Source: Tenacibaculum pacificus
GTDB taxonomy: Bacteria > Bacteroidota > Bacteroidia > Flavobacteriales > Flavobacteriaceae
DNA length: 64,000 bases
Direction: 5' to 3'
NCBI RefSeq assembly: GCF_027941775.1
Contig: NZ_CP115917.1
Location: forward strand, 1,377,001 to 1,441,000
Part shown: one piece after another, positions 1-8,593 of the stretch
Layout of the letters: every line of letters begins with the position of its first letter
How positions within the stretch are numbered: position 1 is the stretch's first letter
Made by a program: the position numbers and the translations under genes
The notes under the pieces: model-generated
The model's input: the letters and a program-made list of their open reading frames with translations, nothing else
Databases searched by the model: none
Told to the model about the DNA's origin: nothing

Positions 1-2
1 AT

Positions 3-188
3 CAAAAATCGGTAACAATTGAACGCCCACTAAAAGAGGTTTATGCTGAGTATAAAATTTACTGTTTAGAGAGCGGTTATGGTACTTGTTCCAATCGTAC
101 ATTTTCTACTAGATTAAAAAAAAATGGTTTTGTAATTAAACGTAAAATGCAAGGTAATGTAGTGTACATTGAAAATAAATTAGTGTAG
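3..188 (+). CDS. C-terminal end of a D5/VapE-type DNA primase-helicase (partial)
   Basis: Only the last 61 codons are present; the gene begins left of the window. The peptide contains GYGTCSNRTFSTRLKKNGF and ends YIENKLV. This pattern resembles the C-terminal winged-helix segment of primase-helicases of phages and integrative elements, which unwind and prime element DNA. The other two frames on this strand meet stops within the first 20 bases. The stop codon lies inside the first copy of a repeat found again at 313 and 11965. The family call comes from this short tail only, so it is moderate. Confidence 0.55.
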   Translation, partial: QKSVTIERPLKEVYAEYKIYCLESGYGTCSNRTFSTRLKKNGFVIKRKMQGNVVYIENKLV

Positions 189-216
189 TAAATGTAGTAC
201 AAAACAAAAACTTATT
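184..216 (+). repeat. Iteron-like repeat, copy R1
   Basis: Two ATGTAG-like units spaced 9 nt apart are followed by an A-rich ACAAAACAAAAACTTATT tail. This is a shortened version of the repeats at 313-357 and 11965-12009. It overlaps the stop codon of the primase gene. Confidence 0.6.
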
Positions 217-219
217 ATT

Positions 220-250
220 CGTACTACTTGACAAAAATTTGAGTAGTACG
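220..250. other. 9-bp inverted repeat downstream of R1
   Basis: CGTACTACT at 220-228 is matched by AGTAGTACG at 242-250, with a 13-nt A/T-rich loop. There is no T tract of the usual terminator kind. It could be a protein-binding palindrome or a weak hairpin at the end of the primase transcript. Confidence 0.4.
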
Positions 251-312
251 GATTTTACCAAAAAGATAACACACTTATTTACAGTTATTTAATTTTTCAA
301 GGTTCTAATTCC

Positions 313-357
313 ATGTAGATAATGTAGCAAATGTAGCTAAAAACAAAAACTTATTTT
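313..357 (+). repeat. Iteron-like repeat, copy R2
   Basis: Three ATGTAG units at a strict 9-nt period are followed by AAAACAAAAACTTATTTT. The 45-bp block matches 11965-12009 with three mismatches. It sits immediately upstream of the DUF6371-like gene. Confidence 0.75.
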
Positions 358-388
358 CGTGCCACTACAAAAAACAGCCTTTCATTTT

Positions 389-1303
389 ATGAATGATTAC
401 AGATACATTTTAGAGAAATATAACGGAACAAAAAGCCGTTACCATTGCCCAAATTGTAACAAGCCTAATCAATTTACTAGATACATTGATACACAAACTA
501 ACGAGCATTTAAACGATACTGTAGGGGTTTGCAGTAGGCTTGTAAAATGTGGTTATCATTATAAACCAAAGCAATATTTTCAGGATAATAATATTTCATT
601 TGATAAAACTTCTTCTTCAATTCCATTTGTACGAAAGCCACCACCACCAAAACCGAAAACAACTTATTTTAATCCTGAGGTTATGGCAAAGAGTTTGAGT
701 AGTAAAACTCCTAACTTTTTTTTAGATTATTTAACTACTCTTTGGAATGATAAAGAACTAATCTATTTTTTAGCTAAGAAATACAATATCGGAACTTCTA
801 CTAAATGGAACGGTGCAACCACTTTTTGGCAACAAGATATTAACGGAAAAATAAGAAGTGGCAAAGTAATGTTGTACAATCCTGAAACAGGTAAACGAGT
901 TAAGAAACCTTATAATCATATCGGTTGGGAACACTCAAAAATTGATAACTTTAATTTAGAACAATGTTATTTTGGTGAACATCTACTAAATGAAGAGAAA
1001 ACGAAAACAGTAGCAATTGTAGAAAGTGAAAAAACAGCTTTTATTTCAAGCCTTTATATTCCTGATTATGTATGGCTGGCTTGTGGTTCACTTAATAATT
1101 TGAATGAAGCAAATACAAAGGTATTAAAGGGGCGTAATGTAGTATTGTTTCCTGATGCTGGTTGTTTTGATTTATGGAATGATAAAATACCTAAACTTGA
1201 AAAAAAAGCAATCTTTGTAACTAATCAATTATTAAAAAATAAAGCCACCGATTACGAAAAAAAGCAAGGTTTTGATATTGCTGATTATTTAGTACGGTTT
1301 TAA
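389..1303 (+). CDS. DUF6371/PG0870-like zinc-finger and toprim-like protein of mobile elements
   Basis: The N-terminus reads YILEKYNGTKSRYHCPNCNK and continues with GVCSRLVKCGYHYKPKQYF, giving two Cys pairs expected to form a zinc ribbon. The C-terminal half has VAIVESEKTAFI, then WLACGS and VVLFPDAG, the order of conserved acidic motifs in a toprim-like fold. Such proteins occur beside primases in Bacteroidetes integrative elements and probably act in element DNA replication; that role is inferred. I chose ATG 389 because the family begins near MNDYRYILEKY. A GTG at 359 is in frame and would add ten residues, but it abuts repeat R2. A terminator follows. Confidence 0.7.
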   Translation: MNDYRYILEKYNGTKSRYHCPNCNKPNQFTRYIDTQTNEHLNDTVGVCSRLVKCGYHYKPKQYFQDNNISFDKTSSSIPFVRKPPPPKPKTTYFNPEVMAKSLSSKTPNFFLDYLTTLWNDKELIYFLAKKYNIGTSTKWNGATTFWQQDINGKIRSGKVMLYNPETGKRVKKPYNHIGWEHSKIDNFNLEQCYFGEHLLNEEKTKTVAIVESEKTAFISSLYIPDYVWLACGSLNNLNEANTKVLKGRNVVLFPDAGCFDLWNDKIPKLEKKAIFVTNQLLKNKATDYEKKQGFDIADYLVRF

Positions 1304-1335
1304 TCATTAGTAAATATTTACCAACCTTATAACAG

Positions 1336-1363
1336 CCCTTTGCTTAATTGCAGAGGGTTTTTT
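1336..1363 (+). terminator. Rho-independent terminator after the DUF6371-like gene
   Basis: CCCTTTGC (1336-1343) pairs with GCAGAGGG (1350-1357) through one G-U pair, across a six-base loop, and is followed by six T. Confidence 0.8.
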
Positions 1364-1379
1364 ATTTCAATGTATTAAT

Positions 1380-1460
1380 AAAAAATGAGCCGATTAAAAA
1401 ATATAATCGGCTCATTTTTTAACTATATTTGAGCCGATTAATTAAATTATTCGGCTCATG
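1380..1460 (+). promoter_or_regulatory. Promoter and double palindromic operator of the Fic gene
   Basis: The unit TGAGCCGAT and its complement occur four times. The first pair forms perfect 17-bp arms, 1380-1396 and 1404-1420. The second pair has arms at 1430-1437 and 1451-1458, and its right arm runs into the ATG at 1458. TATATTTG at 1424-1431 fits the Bacteroidetes -7 element, so the second palindrome would cover the start of transcription and of translation. Repression by a dimer, perhaps the helix-turn-helix tail of the Fic protein itself, is inferred. Confidence 0.6.
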
Positions 1461-2567
1461 AAATATAATTGGCAACAAAAAGACTGGAGGAATTTCTCTT
1501 ATAATATTGATGAATTAGAAGATTATCTTTATAAATTCATCGAAAAAACAGGCAAAATAAAAGGTATAACCAAAGGATTGTCAAAAATATCTCATACTCA
1601 AACTACAATAAATATTTTAGTTTCAGAAGCTATTAAAACTTCCGAAATAGAAGGAGAATTTTTAAGTAGAACAGATGTAATGTCTTCCGTTAGAAATAAT
1701 CTTGATATAAATACTTCACGTGAAAACGTAAAAGACATTAAAGCTAAAGGTATTGGTGAATTAGTTACAAATGTTCAAAATAACTTTAAAGAAGAACTTA
1801 CAAAAGAAACCATCTTTAAATGGCATCGGCAATTATTACAACACGAAAACCTAATTGAAGTTGGAAAATGGAGAACACACCAAGAACCTATGCAAGTAAT
1901 TTCAGGAGCTATGGGAAGAACAAAAATACATTTCGAAGCACCTGCTTCTGCAAATGTAAATGACGAAATGAATCATTTTATAAACTGGTTTAATACAACT
2001 TCTCCAAAAGGTGAAAAACCTATAAAAAATGCCGCTATTAGAGCCGCTATTGCTCATTTGTATTTTGAAAGTATTCATCCTTTTGAAGATGGTAATGGAC
2101 GAATCGGAAGAGCTATTGCCGAAAAATCGCTTTTACAAACCTTAGATAGCCCTTTATTAATTAGTCTTTCTACAAGTATTGAAAAAGAAAAAAAAGAATA
2201 CTATAAAGCGTTAGAAAAAGGACAACGAAGTAATGAAATAACACCTTGGTTACATTATTTTATCAATTTAATTTTAAATGCTTTAGATACTTCCGAAGCA
2301 ATTATAGAATTTACGCTAAAAAAGACAACTATTTTTACAACTTTTCAATCAAAATTAAATGAAAGACAATTAAAAGTAATACGCAGAATGCTCGATGAAG
2401 GTTTTAATGGTTTTCAAGGAGGTATGACAGCAAGAAAATATATTGGAATTACCAAAACATCTAAAGCAACTGCTACAAGAGATTTACAAAATCTTTTAGA
2501 ATTAGGCGTTTTTAAACTATTAGGAAAAGGACGAAATACTTCTTATGAAATAAATTTTGACGTTTAA
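1458..2567 (+). CDS. Fic family protein with N-terminal DUF4172-like domain (class II, self-inhibited)
   Basis: The Fic catalytic motif HPFEDGNGRIGR is at residues 207-218, complete with His207 and the anion-binding loop. Such enzymes move AMP or another nucleotide group from NTP to a hydroxyl of a target protein. TSEIEG at 61-66 matches the inhibitory motif (S/T)xxxE(G/N), upstream of the core as in class II Fic proteins. The N-terminal 70 residues resemble DUF4172. The last 90 residues, with RKYIGITKTSKATATRDLQNL, look like a winged helix that could bind DNA. It stands 155 bp before the type I restriction operon in the same direction. Its own promoter carries a double palindrome, which suggests autoregulation. 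The target is unknown. Confidence 0.85.
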   Translation: MKYNWQQKDWRNFSYNIDELEDYLYKFIEKTGKIKGITKGLSKISHTQTTINILVSEAIKTSEIEGEFLSRTDVMSSVRNNLDINTSRENVKDIKAKGIGELVTNVQNNFKEELTKETIFKWHRQLLQHENLIEVGKWRTHQEPMQVISGAMGRTKIHFEAPASANVNDEMNHFINWFNTTSPKGEKPIKNAAIRAAIAHLYFESIHPFEDGNGRIGRAIAEKSLLQTLDSPLLISLSTSIEKEKKEYYKALEKGQRSNEITPWLHYFINLILNALDTSEAIIEFTLKKTTIFTTFQSKLNERQLKVIRRMLDEGFNGFQGGMTARKYIGITKTSKATATRDLQNLLELGVFKLLGKGRNTSYEINFDV

Positions 2568-2605
2568 AAATATGTTTCAATTTTATTCAAAAAAAAATAA
2601 TGGAA

Positions 2606-2647
2606 AGTATGGCATCACCGAAAAGGATTGAAACCCCTTGGCATACT
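2606..2647. other. Imperfect hairpin upstream of hsdM
   Basis: AGTATGGC (2606-2613) can pair with GCATACT (2641-2647), with a smaller AAGG/CCTT stem inside. It is more G+C-rich than the surrounding spacer. It has no T run and lies about 75 bp before hsdM. It could be a leader structure or a short dispersed repeat; I cannot choose from one copy. Confidence 0.3.
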
Positions 2648-2722
2648 ATTTTCACATTATAAAATTTATATTTACAATCTTTAACACTACTTTAGACTTC
2701 AAAAAATAATATCTTAAATTAT

Positions 2723-4291
2723 ATGGCTAAAAAAGCTGCACCCAAAAAATCAAAATCTATAGAAGAAACGCTATGGGAATCTGCTAATAAATTACGTGGA
2801 ACTGTTGAAAGTTCAGAATATAAACACGTTGTATTAGGTTTAATTTTCTTAAAATTTGCAAGTGATAAATTCCAAGAACGAAAACAAGAAATTATAGCCG
2901 ATGGCAAAGAAAAATTTGTTGATATGGTCGAATTTTACACGCAAAAAAACGTGTTCTATTTAACCGAAGAATCTCGTTGGAGCTATATTATAAACAACGC
3001 CAAACAAGACGATATTGCCCTAAAAATTGATACCGCACTTTATACCGTAGAAAAAAATAATCCATCGTTAAAGGGTGCTTTGCCTGATAACTATTTTTCT
3101 CGCCTAAATATGGATGTTAGTAAATTATCCGCTTTACTAGACACCATCAATAATATTGATACTTTAAAAGACAAACAACAAGATATTGTTGGGCGTGTGT
3201 ATGAATATTTTTTAAGCAAATTCGCTATTGCCGAAGGAAAAGGAAAAGGAGAATTTTATACGCCAAAGAGTATTGTAAATCTGATTGCCGAATTAATTGA
3301 ACCTTACAAAGGTAAAATTTATGACCCTGCTTGTGGTTCGGGTGGTATGTTTGTGCAGTCGATGAAATTTATTGACAGCCATAACGGAAACAAAAAAGAT
3401 ATTTCTATTTATGGGCAAGAATATACATCAACTACCTATAAATTAGCAAAAATGAATTTGGCTATCCGTGGTATTTCTGCAAATTTAGGCGGTGTTCCTG
3501 CCGATACTTTTGCAAAAGACCAACACCCCGATTTAAAGGCTGATTATATTATGGCAAATCCGCCTTTTAATCAAAAAGCATGGAGAGCCACAGACGAACT
3601 TTTAGACGACCCTCGTTGGAAAGGTTACGATGTCCCACAAACAGGAAATGCCAATTATGCGTGGATATTAAATATGGTTTCTAAATTATCAGAAAATGGT
3701 GTAGCGGGGTTTATTCTTGCAAACGGTGCTTTGTCTGGTAGCGGAACAGAATATGAAATCCGTAAAAAACTTATCGAAAATAATTTAGTAGAAGCTATTT
3801 TAATTTTACCACGAAATTTATTTTATACCACTGATATTTCTGTAACGCTTTGGATTTTAAATAATAATAAAAAAGAACGTCAAGTAAATATTAATAATAT
3901 CAATAAAAATTACAGAAATAGAGAAGAAGAAATTCTATTTATGGATTTAAGACAATCAGGTATTCCTTTTGAAAAAAAATATACGCAGTTTTCTGATGAA
4001 AATATAACTGATATTAGTGAAACTTATCATAAATGGCAACAAACGGAAGCTGATTATAAAGATATTCCTGAGTTTTGTTATTCTGCAAATTTAGAAGAAA
4101 TCCGTAAAAAAGATTATTCTTTAGTACCAAGTAAATATATCGAATTTGTAAACAGAGATGAAAACATCAATTTTGAGGATAAAATGAAAAGTTTACAATC
4201 TGAATTTTCTCAACTTTTAAAAGATGAAGAAAAATCTAAAACCGAATTATTAAACGTGTTTAAAAATTTAGGTTATGAGATTAAATTATAA
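2723..4291 (+). CDS. hsdM: Type I restriction-modification system, DNA methyltransferase subunit
   Basis: N6-adenine methyltransferase of a type I system; with HsdS it modifies the recognition site and with HsdR it forms the restriction complex. The N-terminal helical domain reads IEETLWESANKLRGTVESSE. The SAM-binding motif DPACGSGGMF is near residue 201 and the catalytic NPPF near residue 279, the usual order for HsdM. The 522-residue length is normal. The start is ATG 2723. Its 3' end overlaps hsdS by 17 nt, which points to translational coupling. It is the first gene of a six-gene run ending with hsdR. Confidence 0.95.
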   Translation: MAKKAAPKKSKSIEETLWESANKLRGTVESSEYKHVVLGLIFLKFASDKFQERKQEIIADGKEKFVDMVEFYTQKNVFYLTEESRWSYIINNAKQDDIALKIDTALYTVEKNNPSLKGALPDNYFSRLNMDVSKLSALLDTINNIDTLKDKQQDIVGRVYEYFLSKFAIAEGKGKGEFYTPKSIVNLIAELIEPYKGKIYDPACGSGGMFVQSMKFIDSHNGNKKDISIYGQEYTSTTYKLAKMNLAIRGISANLGGVPADTFAKDQHPDLKADYIMANPPFNQKAWRATDELLDDPRWKGYDVPQTGNANYAWILNMVSKLSENGVAGFILANGALSGSGTEYEIRKKLIENNLVEAILILPRNLFYTTDISVTLWILNNNKKERQVNINNINKNYRNREEEILFMDLRQSGIPFEKKYTQFSDENITDISETYHKWQQTEADYKDIPEFCYSANLEEIRKKDYSLVPSKYIEFVNRDENINFEDKMKSLQSEFSQLLKDEEKSKTELLNVFKNLGYEIKL

Positions 4292-5498
4292 ACGTTTAGG
4301 CGATTACATACAAACTGTAAATATCAGAAATAAAAACCTTGAAGTTGAAACATTATTAGGAGTAAGTATTCGAAAAGTATTAATGCCTTCTATTGCAAAT
4401 ACGATTGGAACTGATATGTCTCGCTATAAAATTATCAATAAAAATCAATTTGCATATAGTTCTGTTACTTCTAGAAATGGAGATAAAATTTCTATTGCTC
4501 TTTTAGAAAATCATGATAAAGCATTAGTGTCACAAGCCTATACTGTTTTTGAAATTATTGATGATAAAACATTAAATGCTGAATATTTAATGATGTGGTT
4601 TAGAAGACCAGAATTTGACAGATACGCACGTTTTAAATCGCACGGAAGTGCTAGAGAAACTTTTGATTGGGAAGAACTTCAAGATACAGAATTACCAATT
4701 CCATCCATAGAAAAACAACACGAAATAGTAAAAGAATACAATACGGTTGCAAACAGAATTACGTTAAACGAAACTATCAATAAAAAACTAGAAGACACCG
4801 CTCAAGCCTTATATAAAAATTGGTTTGTAGATTTTGAATTTCCGAATGAACAAGGAAAATCGTATAAATGTAATGGTGGGAAAATGGTTTTTAATGAAGA
4901 ATTGGATTTGGAAATTCCTTTGGGGTGGGAAGTTTCGGGATTATCTTCTATTGCCAGTTACTTGAATGGTACAGCAATGCAAAAACATCCTACGGATAAT
5001 ATTAAAAAATATACACCTGTACTAAAAATTCGTGAGTTAAATTTAGGTATTACAGATGATAATAGTGATAAAGCTTCAATAGATATTCCTGAAAAATATA
5101 AAATATATAATGGGGATATTATTTTCTCTTGGTCTGGAACTTTAACTATTGATATATGGTCTGGAGGATATGCTGGGCTAAATCAACATTTATTTAAAGT
5201 ATTTTCTAATCACTTTCCAAAATGGTATTATTACTTATCAACTAAATTTTACATATCTGAATTTATTAGGATTGCAGAAGGAAATAAAACTTCTATGGGA
5301 CATATAAAAAGAGAACATTTAGATAATTCATTTGTAAGTTATCCTATCAAAGGTTTAAATAAATTAAATTTATATTTTGAACCAATTACACAAAAAATAG
5401 AATCTAATAAAATAGAAAGTCAAATATTAAAAAAAATTAAAAATCTACTTCTTTCGAAAATGTCAAAAGTAGCAATTGAAAAAGAAACTGTTTGTTAA
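4275..5498 (+). CDS. hsdS: Type I restriction-modification system, specificity subunit
   Basis: HsdS reads the DNA target through two recognition domains separated by conserved helices. Domain one covers about residues 1-150 and is followed by the helix LEDTAQALYKNWFVDFEFPN. Domain two starts near LDLEIPLGWEVSGL, a common opening of the second domain. A second helical segment at the end contains IESQILKKIKNLLLSKM. Both domains look complete in 407 residues, so a bipartite target is expected; its sequence cannot be deduced here. It overlaps hsdM and is followed 38 bp later by the PD-(D/E)XK gene. Confidence 0.93.
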   Translation: MRLNYKRLGDYIQTVNIRNKNLEVETLLGVSIRKVLMPSIANTIGTDMSRYKIINKNQFAYSSVTSRNGDKISIALLENHDKALVSQAYTVFEIIDDKTLNAEYLMMWFRRPEFDRYARFKSHGSARETFDWEELQDTELPIPSIEKQHEIVKEYNTVANRITLNETINKKLEDTAQALYKNWFVDFEFPNEQGKSYKCNGGKMVFNEELDLEIPLGWEVSGLSSIASYLNGTAMQKHPTDNIKKYTPVLKIRELNLGITDDNSDKASIDIPEKYKIYNGDIIFSWSGTLTIDIWSGGYAGLNQHLFKVFSNHFPKWYYYLSTKFYISEFIRIAEGNKTSMGHIKREHLDNSFVSYPIKGLNKLNLYFEPITQKIESNKIESQILKKIKNLLLSKMSKVAIEKETVC

Positions 5499-5536
5499 AA
5501 AATAAAACGCTATGAAAAAAGAAATAATTTTATAAT

Positions 5537-6205
5537 ATGATATCTTACTTTAAATATGGAAAAGGAAATTTAACTATTTGTGAAGATAGCTTAACATCTG
5601 CTGTATTCGATTTGTTAAAATATTTACCTACAGATTTATTTTGGCATATTTTAAGACAAGGATTGCATCAAGATAATTTACCGTCTTATTGTGGGGAAGT
5701 TTTAGAGATGGAATATTGGGCAAAATGGAATGCACAAGGAAAATATAAAACAAGAAATAAACTTTATGTAGAACCAGATTTATTTATGCGTTTTAAAGAT
5801 TTTGATTTAATTATAGAAGCTAAACGCTATAATATAAATCAGCAAAACCCTGAGCAATTACAAGATGAAATAAGAGCCTATTTAAATGAATATGAAGACG
5901 ATAATAAAACATTGTATTTATTGCAAGTTGGTGGTTTAATAAATAGCTGTAAAGAGCATTTTATTGAAGTAGAGCATTTAAAAATACTTCAATCTAAAAC
6001 TGATTGGTCAAGTTTATTAAAAAGCATAAACACTATCTATAAAGGTTTTTTAAAACAAAACATCCCGAATCAAAAGCCAATAATATTATTGTTAGAAGAT
6101 ATAATTAATAGCTTTTCAACACATGGTTTTCATCAAAAAAAATGGTTAAAAAATTGTGCTATTTACAACATAAATACAAAGGCTATAAATAGCTTTAATT
6201 TTTAA
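5537..6205 (+). CDS. PD-(D/E)XK nuclease-like protein inside the restriction operon
   Basis: I do not recognise a named family. The order Glu16 (CEDSLTSAVF), Pro80-Asp81 (VEPDLF), Glu94-Ala-Lys96 (LIIEAKR) and Gln108 (EQLQDEIRAY) matches a restriction-endonuclease fold active site. Predicted beta strands lie around both acidic motifs. No signal peptide or membrane segment is visible. The stop is 3 bp before the next gene, so the two probably act together. The place between hsdS and hsdR suggests a defence role, either a second nuclease or a helper of the complex. That role is inferred from position and fold motifs only. Confidence 0.65.
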   Translation: MISYFKYGKGNLTICEDSLTSAVFDLLKYLPTDLFWHILRQGLHQDNLPSYCGEVLEMEYWAKWNAQGKYKTRNKLYVEPDLFMRFKDFDLIIEAKRYNINQQNPEQLQDEIRAYLNEYEDDNKTLYLLQVGGLINSCKEHFIEVEHLKILQSKTDWSSLLKSINTIYKGFLKQNIPNQKPIILLLEDIINSFSTHGFHQKKWLKNCAIYNINTKAINSFNF

Positions 6206-6208
6206 AAT

Positions 6209-6781
6209 ATGAAAGAAAATTTATCACTAGAAATAAGAAAAGCATATCGTTTATTATTCGATTATCAACAGAGAATTTTAAATTTAATGCAATTTATCAG
6301 TTCAACATATAATATTCCCTATAAAAATGGAAAACCTCTATTTAGTGGCAGAGGTAGTAATAAATTAAATAATTGGTCATGGGATTGGATTTATATGTAT
6401 TGCTATGAATTTCATTTTCAAAAAAATGAAGATACAAATTCACTTTGGTTTTCTGTTATATTAAGAAACGATACAGGTTTTTTTGAAAGTCAAATAGAAG
6501 ATTCTACAATTAATAGATTAGATATCGAAAATTTTAAAGATGTAGAAAATTCATCTACTGATTTAATTTTTATAGCAGGAAATCCTAATTGGAATTTTGA
6601 TGTTTTAAAAAAGGCTACATTAAATGAGAAAGAATATATTAAAGAACAAAATGTTTTTTTTAAAAGGTATAAATTAGAAAATTTCTTTACAGAAGAAAAC
6701 ACACTTATTCAATTAAAAGATTTTGAAAAAGAATGTTCTAATTATTCAATTTCAATAAATGTAATAGATAAAATTTTATAA
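6209..6781 (+). CDS. Unknown protein of the restriction island
   Basis: This 190-residue cytosolic protein has no motif I can assign. It is rich in aromatic residues, with NNWSWDWIYMYCYEFHF near residues 50-66. It starts 3 bp after the PD-(D/E)XK gene and ends 8 bp before the DUF262 gene, so it is part of the same transcript. Codon use is like that of its neighbours. A partner or inhibitor of the preceding nuclease-like protein is possible, but nothing in the sequence proves it. Confidence 0.6.
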   Translation: MKENLSLEIRKAYRLLFDYQQRILNLMQFISSTYNIPYKNGKPLFSGRGSNKLNNWSWDWIYMYCYEFHFQKNEDTNSLWFSVILRNDTGFFESQIEDSTINRLDIENFKDVENSSTDLIFIAGNPNWNFDVLKKATLNEKEYIKEQNVFFKRYKLENFFTEENTLIQLKDFEKECSNYSISINVIDKIL

Positions 6782-6789
6782 AAAAAGCT

Positions 6790-8580
6790 ATGTCAAAATA
6801 TTCCGTACACCAACAACCAGTAGAAACATTGTTAAGCTGGATAAAATCTGGTGAAATTGCAATTCCTGAAATACAACGTCCTTTTGTTTGGAAAAATGCC
6901 AAAGTTAGAGATTTAATAGACTCCTTATATAGAGGTTATCCTGTTGGATATATTATAACGTGGCGTAACCCCGATGTAAAACTAAAAAATGGTCAATTAT
7001 CGGCAGGTAAAAAAGTATTAATTGATGGTCAGCAACGAATTACCGCCTTAACTGCTGCTGTAGTAGGACAACGAGTTTTAAATAAAAACTACAAAGAAAT
7101 TAATATCTGTATTGCTTTTAACCCAATTACTGAAAAATTTGAAGTATTAAATAAAGCATTTGAAAAAAGCCCCGAATGGATAAATAATATTAATCCTATA
7201 ATTAATGATGAAATTTCTATAACTAAAGCTATTAGAGAATATTTAAAATTAAACCCAAAAGCAGACGAAGATTTAATTGAAGATAGAATAGAAAACTTAA
7301 AACGAATTAAAACTAAACAAGTTGGTATAATAGAATTAGATAGTTCTTTAGATATAGATACAGTTACAGATATTTTTATCCGTATTAACCAAAAAGGTGT
7401 TGTATTAAGTAATGCCGATTTTGTAATGTCTAAAATAGCTTCCGATGAAAATCATGGAGGAAATAAAATGCGAAAGCTAGTTGATTATTTTTGCAGGCTT
7501 TTAGTAGATAAAGATTTTAATAAACATATTTTAGACAATGACAAAACATTTGCTGACAGTGATTATTATAAGGCTTTAAAATGGATGGCTTCTGGAAGTG
7601 ATGACTTATATATCCCTGATTATATAGATGTATTGCGTGTTGCTTTTACCTATAAATTTAGCCGTGGTAAGTTTAGTGATTTAGTAGCATTATTGTCTGG
7701 GCGTAATTTTGAAACACGAACTTATGAAGATGCTATTTCAGAAAAAAGCTATAAAATGTTATCTGATGGTTTAACTGATTTTGTAAACCAAACAAGTTAT
7801 CAACGTTTTATTATGTTGATAAAATCAGCAGGATTAATTAGTCAGAAATTAATATCTTCAAAAAACAGTTTAAATTTTTCATACGCATTGTATTTAAAAT
7901 TACGCAATGAAGGAATGCCAGAACCTGAAATTCAGCATTACATAAAACGTTGGTTAATTATGTCTTTATTAATTAGTAGATATTCAGGTTCATCAGAATC
8001 TATGATTGATGAAGATATTAAGCAAATTAACGAAAAAGGTATTGCTAAATATTTAGAACAAATGGAACAAAACCATTTAGGTCAAGGTTTTTGGGAATTT
8101 GGATTAGTTAGTCAATTAGAATCTTCAAGCGTTAATAATAATGCTTATAATGTTTATTTAGCGGCACAATGCCATGAAAACAGCCCTGCTTTTTTATCAA
8201 AAAGCATGAAAATAAGTAGTCTTATTGAACAACGTGGTGATATACATCATATTTTTCCTAAAAAATATTTAACTGAAAATGGATACATACCAAAACAATA
8301 CAATCAGGTTGCAAATTTTGTATATACAGAACAAGCTACTAATATAAAAGTTGGTATGAAAACACCTCAAAATTATCTAACTAAAGTAACTGAACAAATA
8401 GCTGACAGTATTTTTGATATTAGCACTATTGATAGTAATACTTGTTTAGCTGATAATTTGATGAAAAATGACATCCCAAACATACTTTATACTGCAACAC
8501 ATTTAGATTATGAAAATTTCTTAGTAGAAAGACGTAAATTAATGGCTGCTAAAATTAAAAAATATTACGAACAATTGTAG
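6790..8580 (+). CDS. GmrSD-like DUF262/DUF1524 nuclease
   Basis: The N-terminal DUF262 (ParB/Srx-like) domain has IPEIQRPFVW at 25-34 and IDGQQR at 78-83, which bind and hydrolyse nucleotide in this family. The C-terminal DUF1524 HNH nuclease has DIHHIFPKKYL near residue 486. This two-domain form is typical of GmrSD/type IV enzymes that cut modified phage DNA. Proteins of this type also occur inside type I restriction loci. At 596 residues both halves are present as one fused chain. It lies 8 bp after the unknown gene and 13 bp before hsdR. Restriction of modified DNA that escapes the type I enzyme is a reasonable inference. Confidence 0.88.
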   Translation: MSKYSVHQQPVETLLSWIKSGEIAIPEIQRPFVWKNAKVRDLIDSLYRGYPVGYIITWRNPDVKLKNGQLSAGKKVLIDGQQRITALTAAVVGQRVLNKNYKEINICIAFNPITEKFEVLNKAFEKSPEWINNINPIINDEISITKAIREYLKLNPKADEDLIEDRIENLKRIKTKQVGIIELDSSLDIDTVTDIFIRINQKGVVLSNADFVMSKIASDENHGGNKMRKLVDYFCRLLVDKDFNKHILDNDKTFADSDYYKALKWMASGSDDLYIPDYIDVLRVAFTYKFSRGKFSDLVALLSGRNFETRTYEDAISEKSYKMLSDGLTDFVNQTSYQRFIMLIKSAGLISQKLISSKNSLNFSYALYLKLRNEGMPEPEIQHYIKRWLIMSLLISRYSGSSESMIDEDIKQINEKGIAKYLEQMEQNHLGQGFWEFGLVSQLESSSVNNNAYNVYLAAQCHENSPAFLSKSMKISSLIEQRGDIHHIFPKKYLTENGYIPKQYNQVANFVYTEQATNIKVGMKTPQNYLTKVTEQIADSIFDISTIDSNTCLADNLMKNDIPNILYTATHLDYENFLVERRKLMAAKIKKYYEQL

Positions 8581-8593
8581 CAATTATATTACT

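Noticed and set aside
301..312. GGTTCTAATTCC resembling the T-arm of a tRNA and thus an attachment site
   Set aside because: No acceptor, D- or anticodon arm can be built around it, and no second copy bounds the accessory block.
2625..2634. GGATTGAAAC, which looks like the end of several CRISPR repeats
   Set aside because: Only one copy occurs here, with no spacer-repeat periodicity and no cas genes in the window.
5507..5537. A tiny open frame MKKEIIL between hsdS and the nuclease-like gene
   Set aside because: Seven codons with no support; more likely part of the leader of the next gene.
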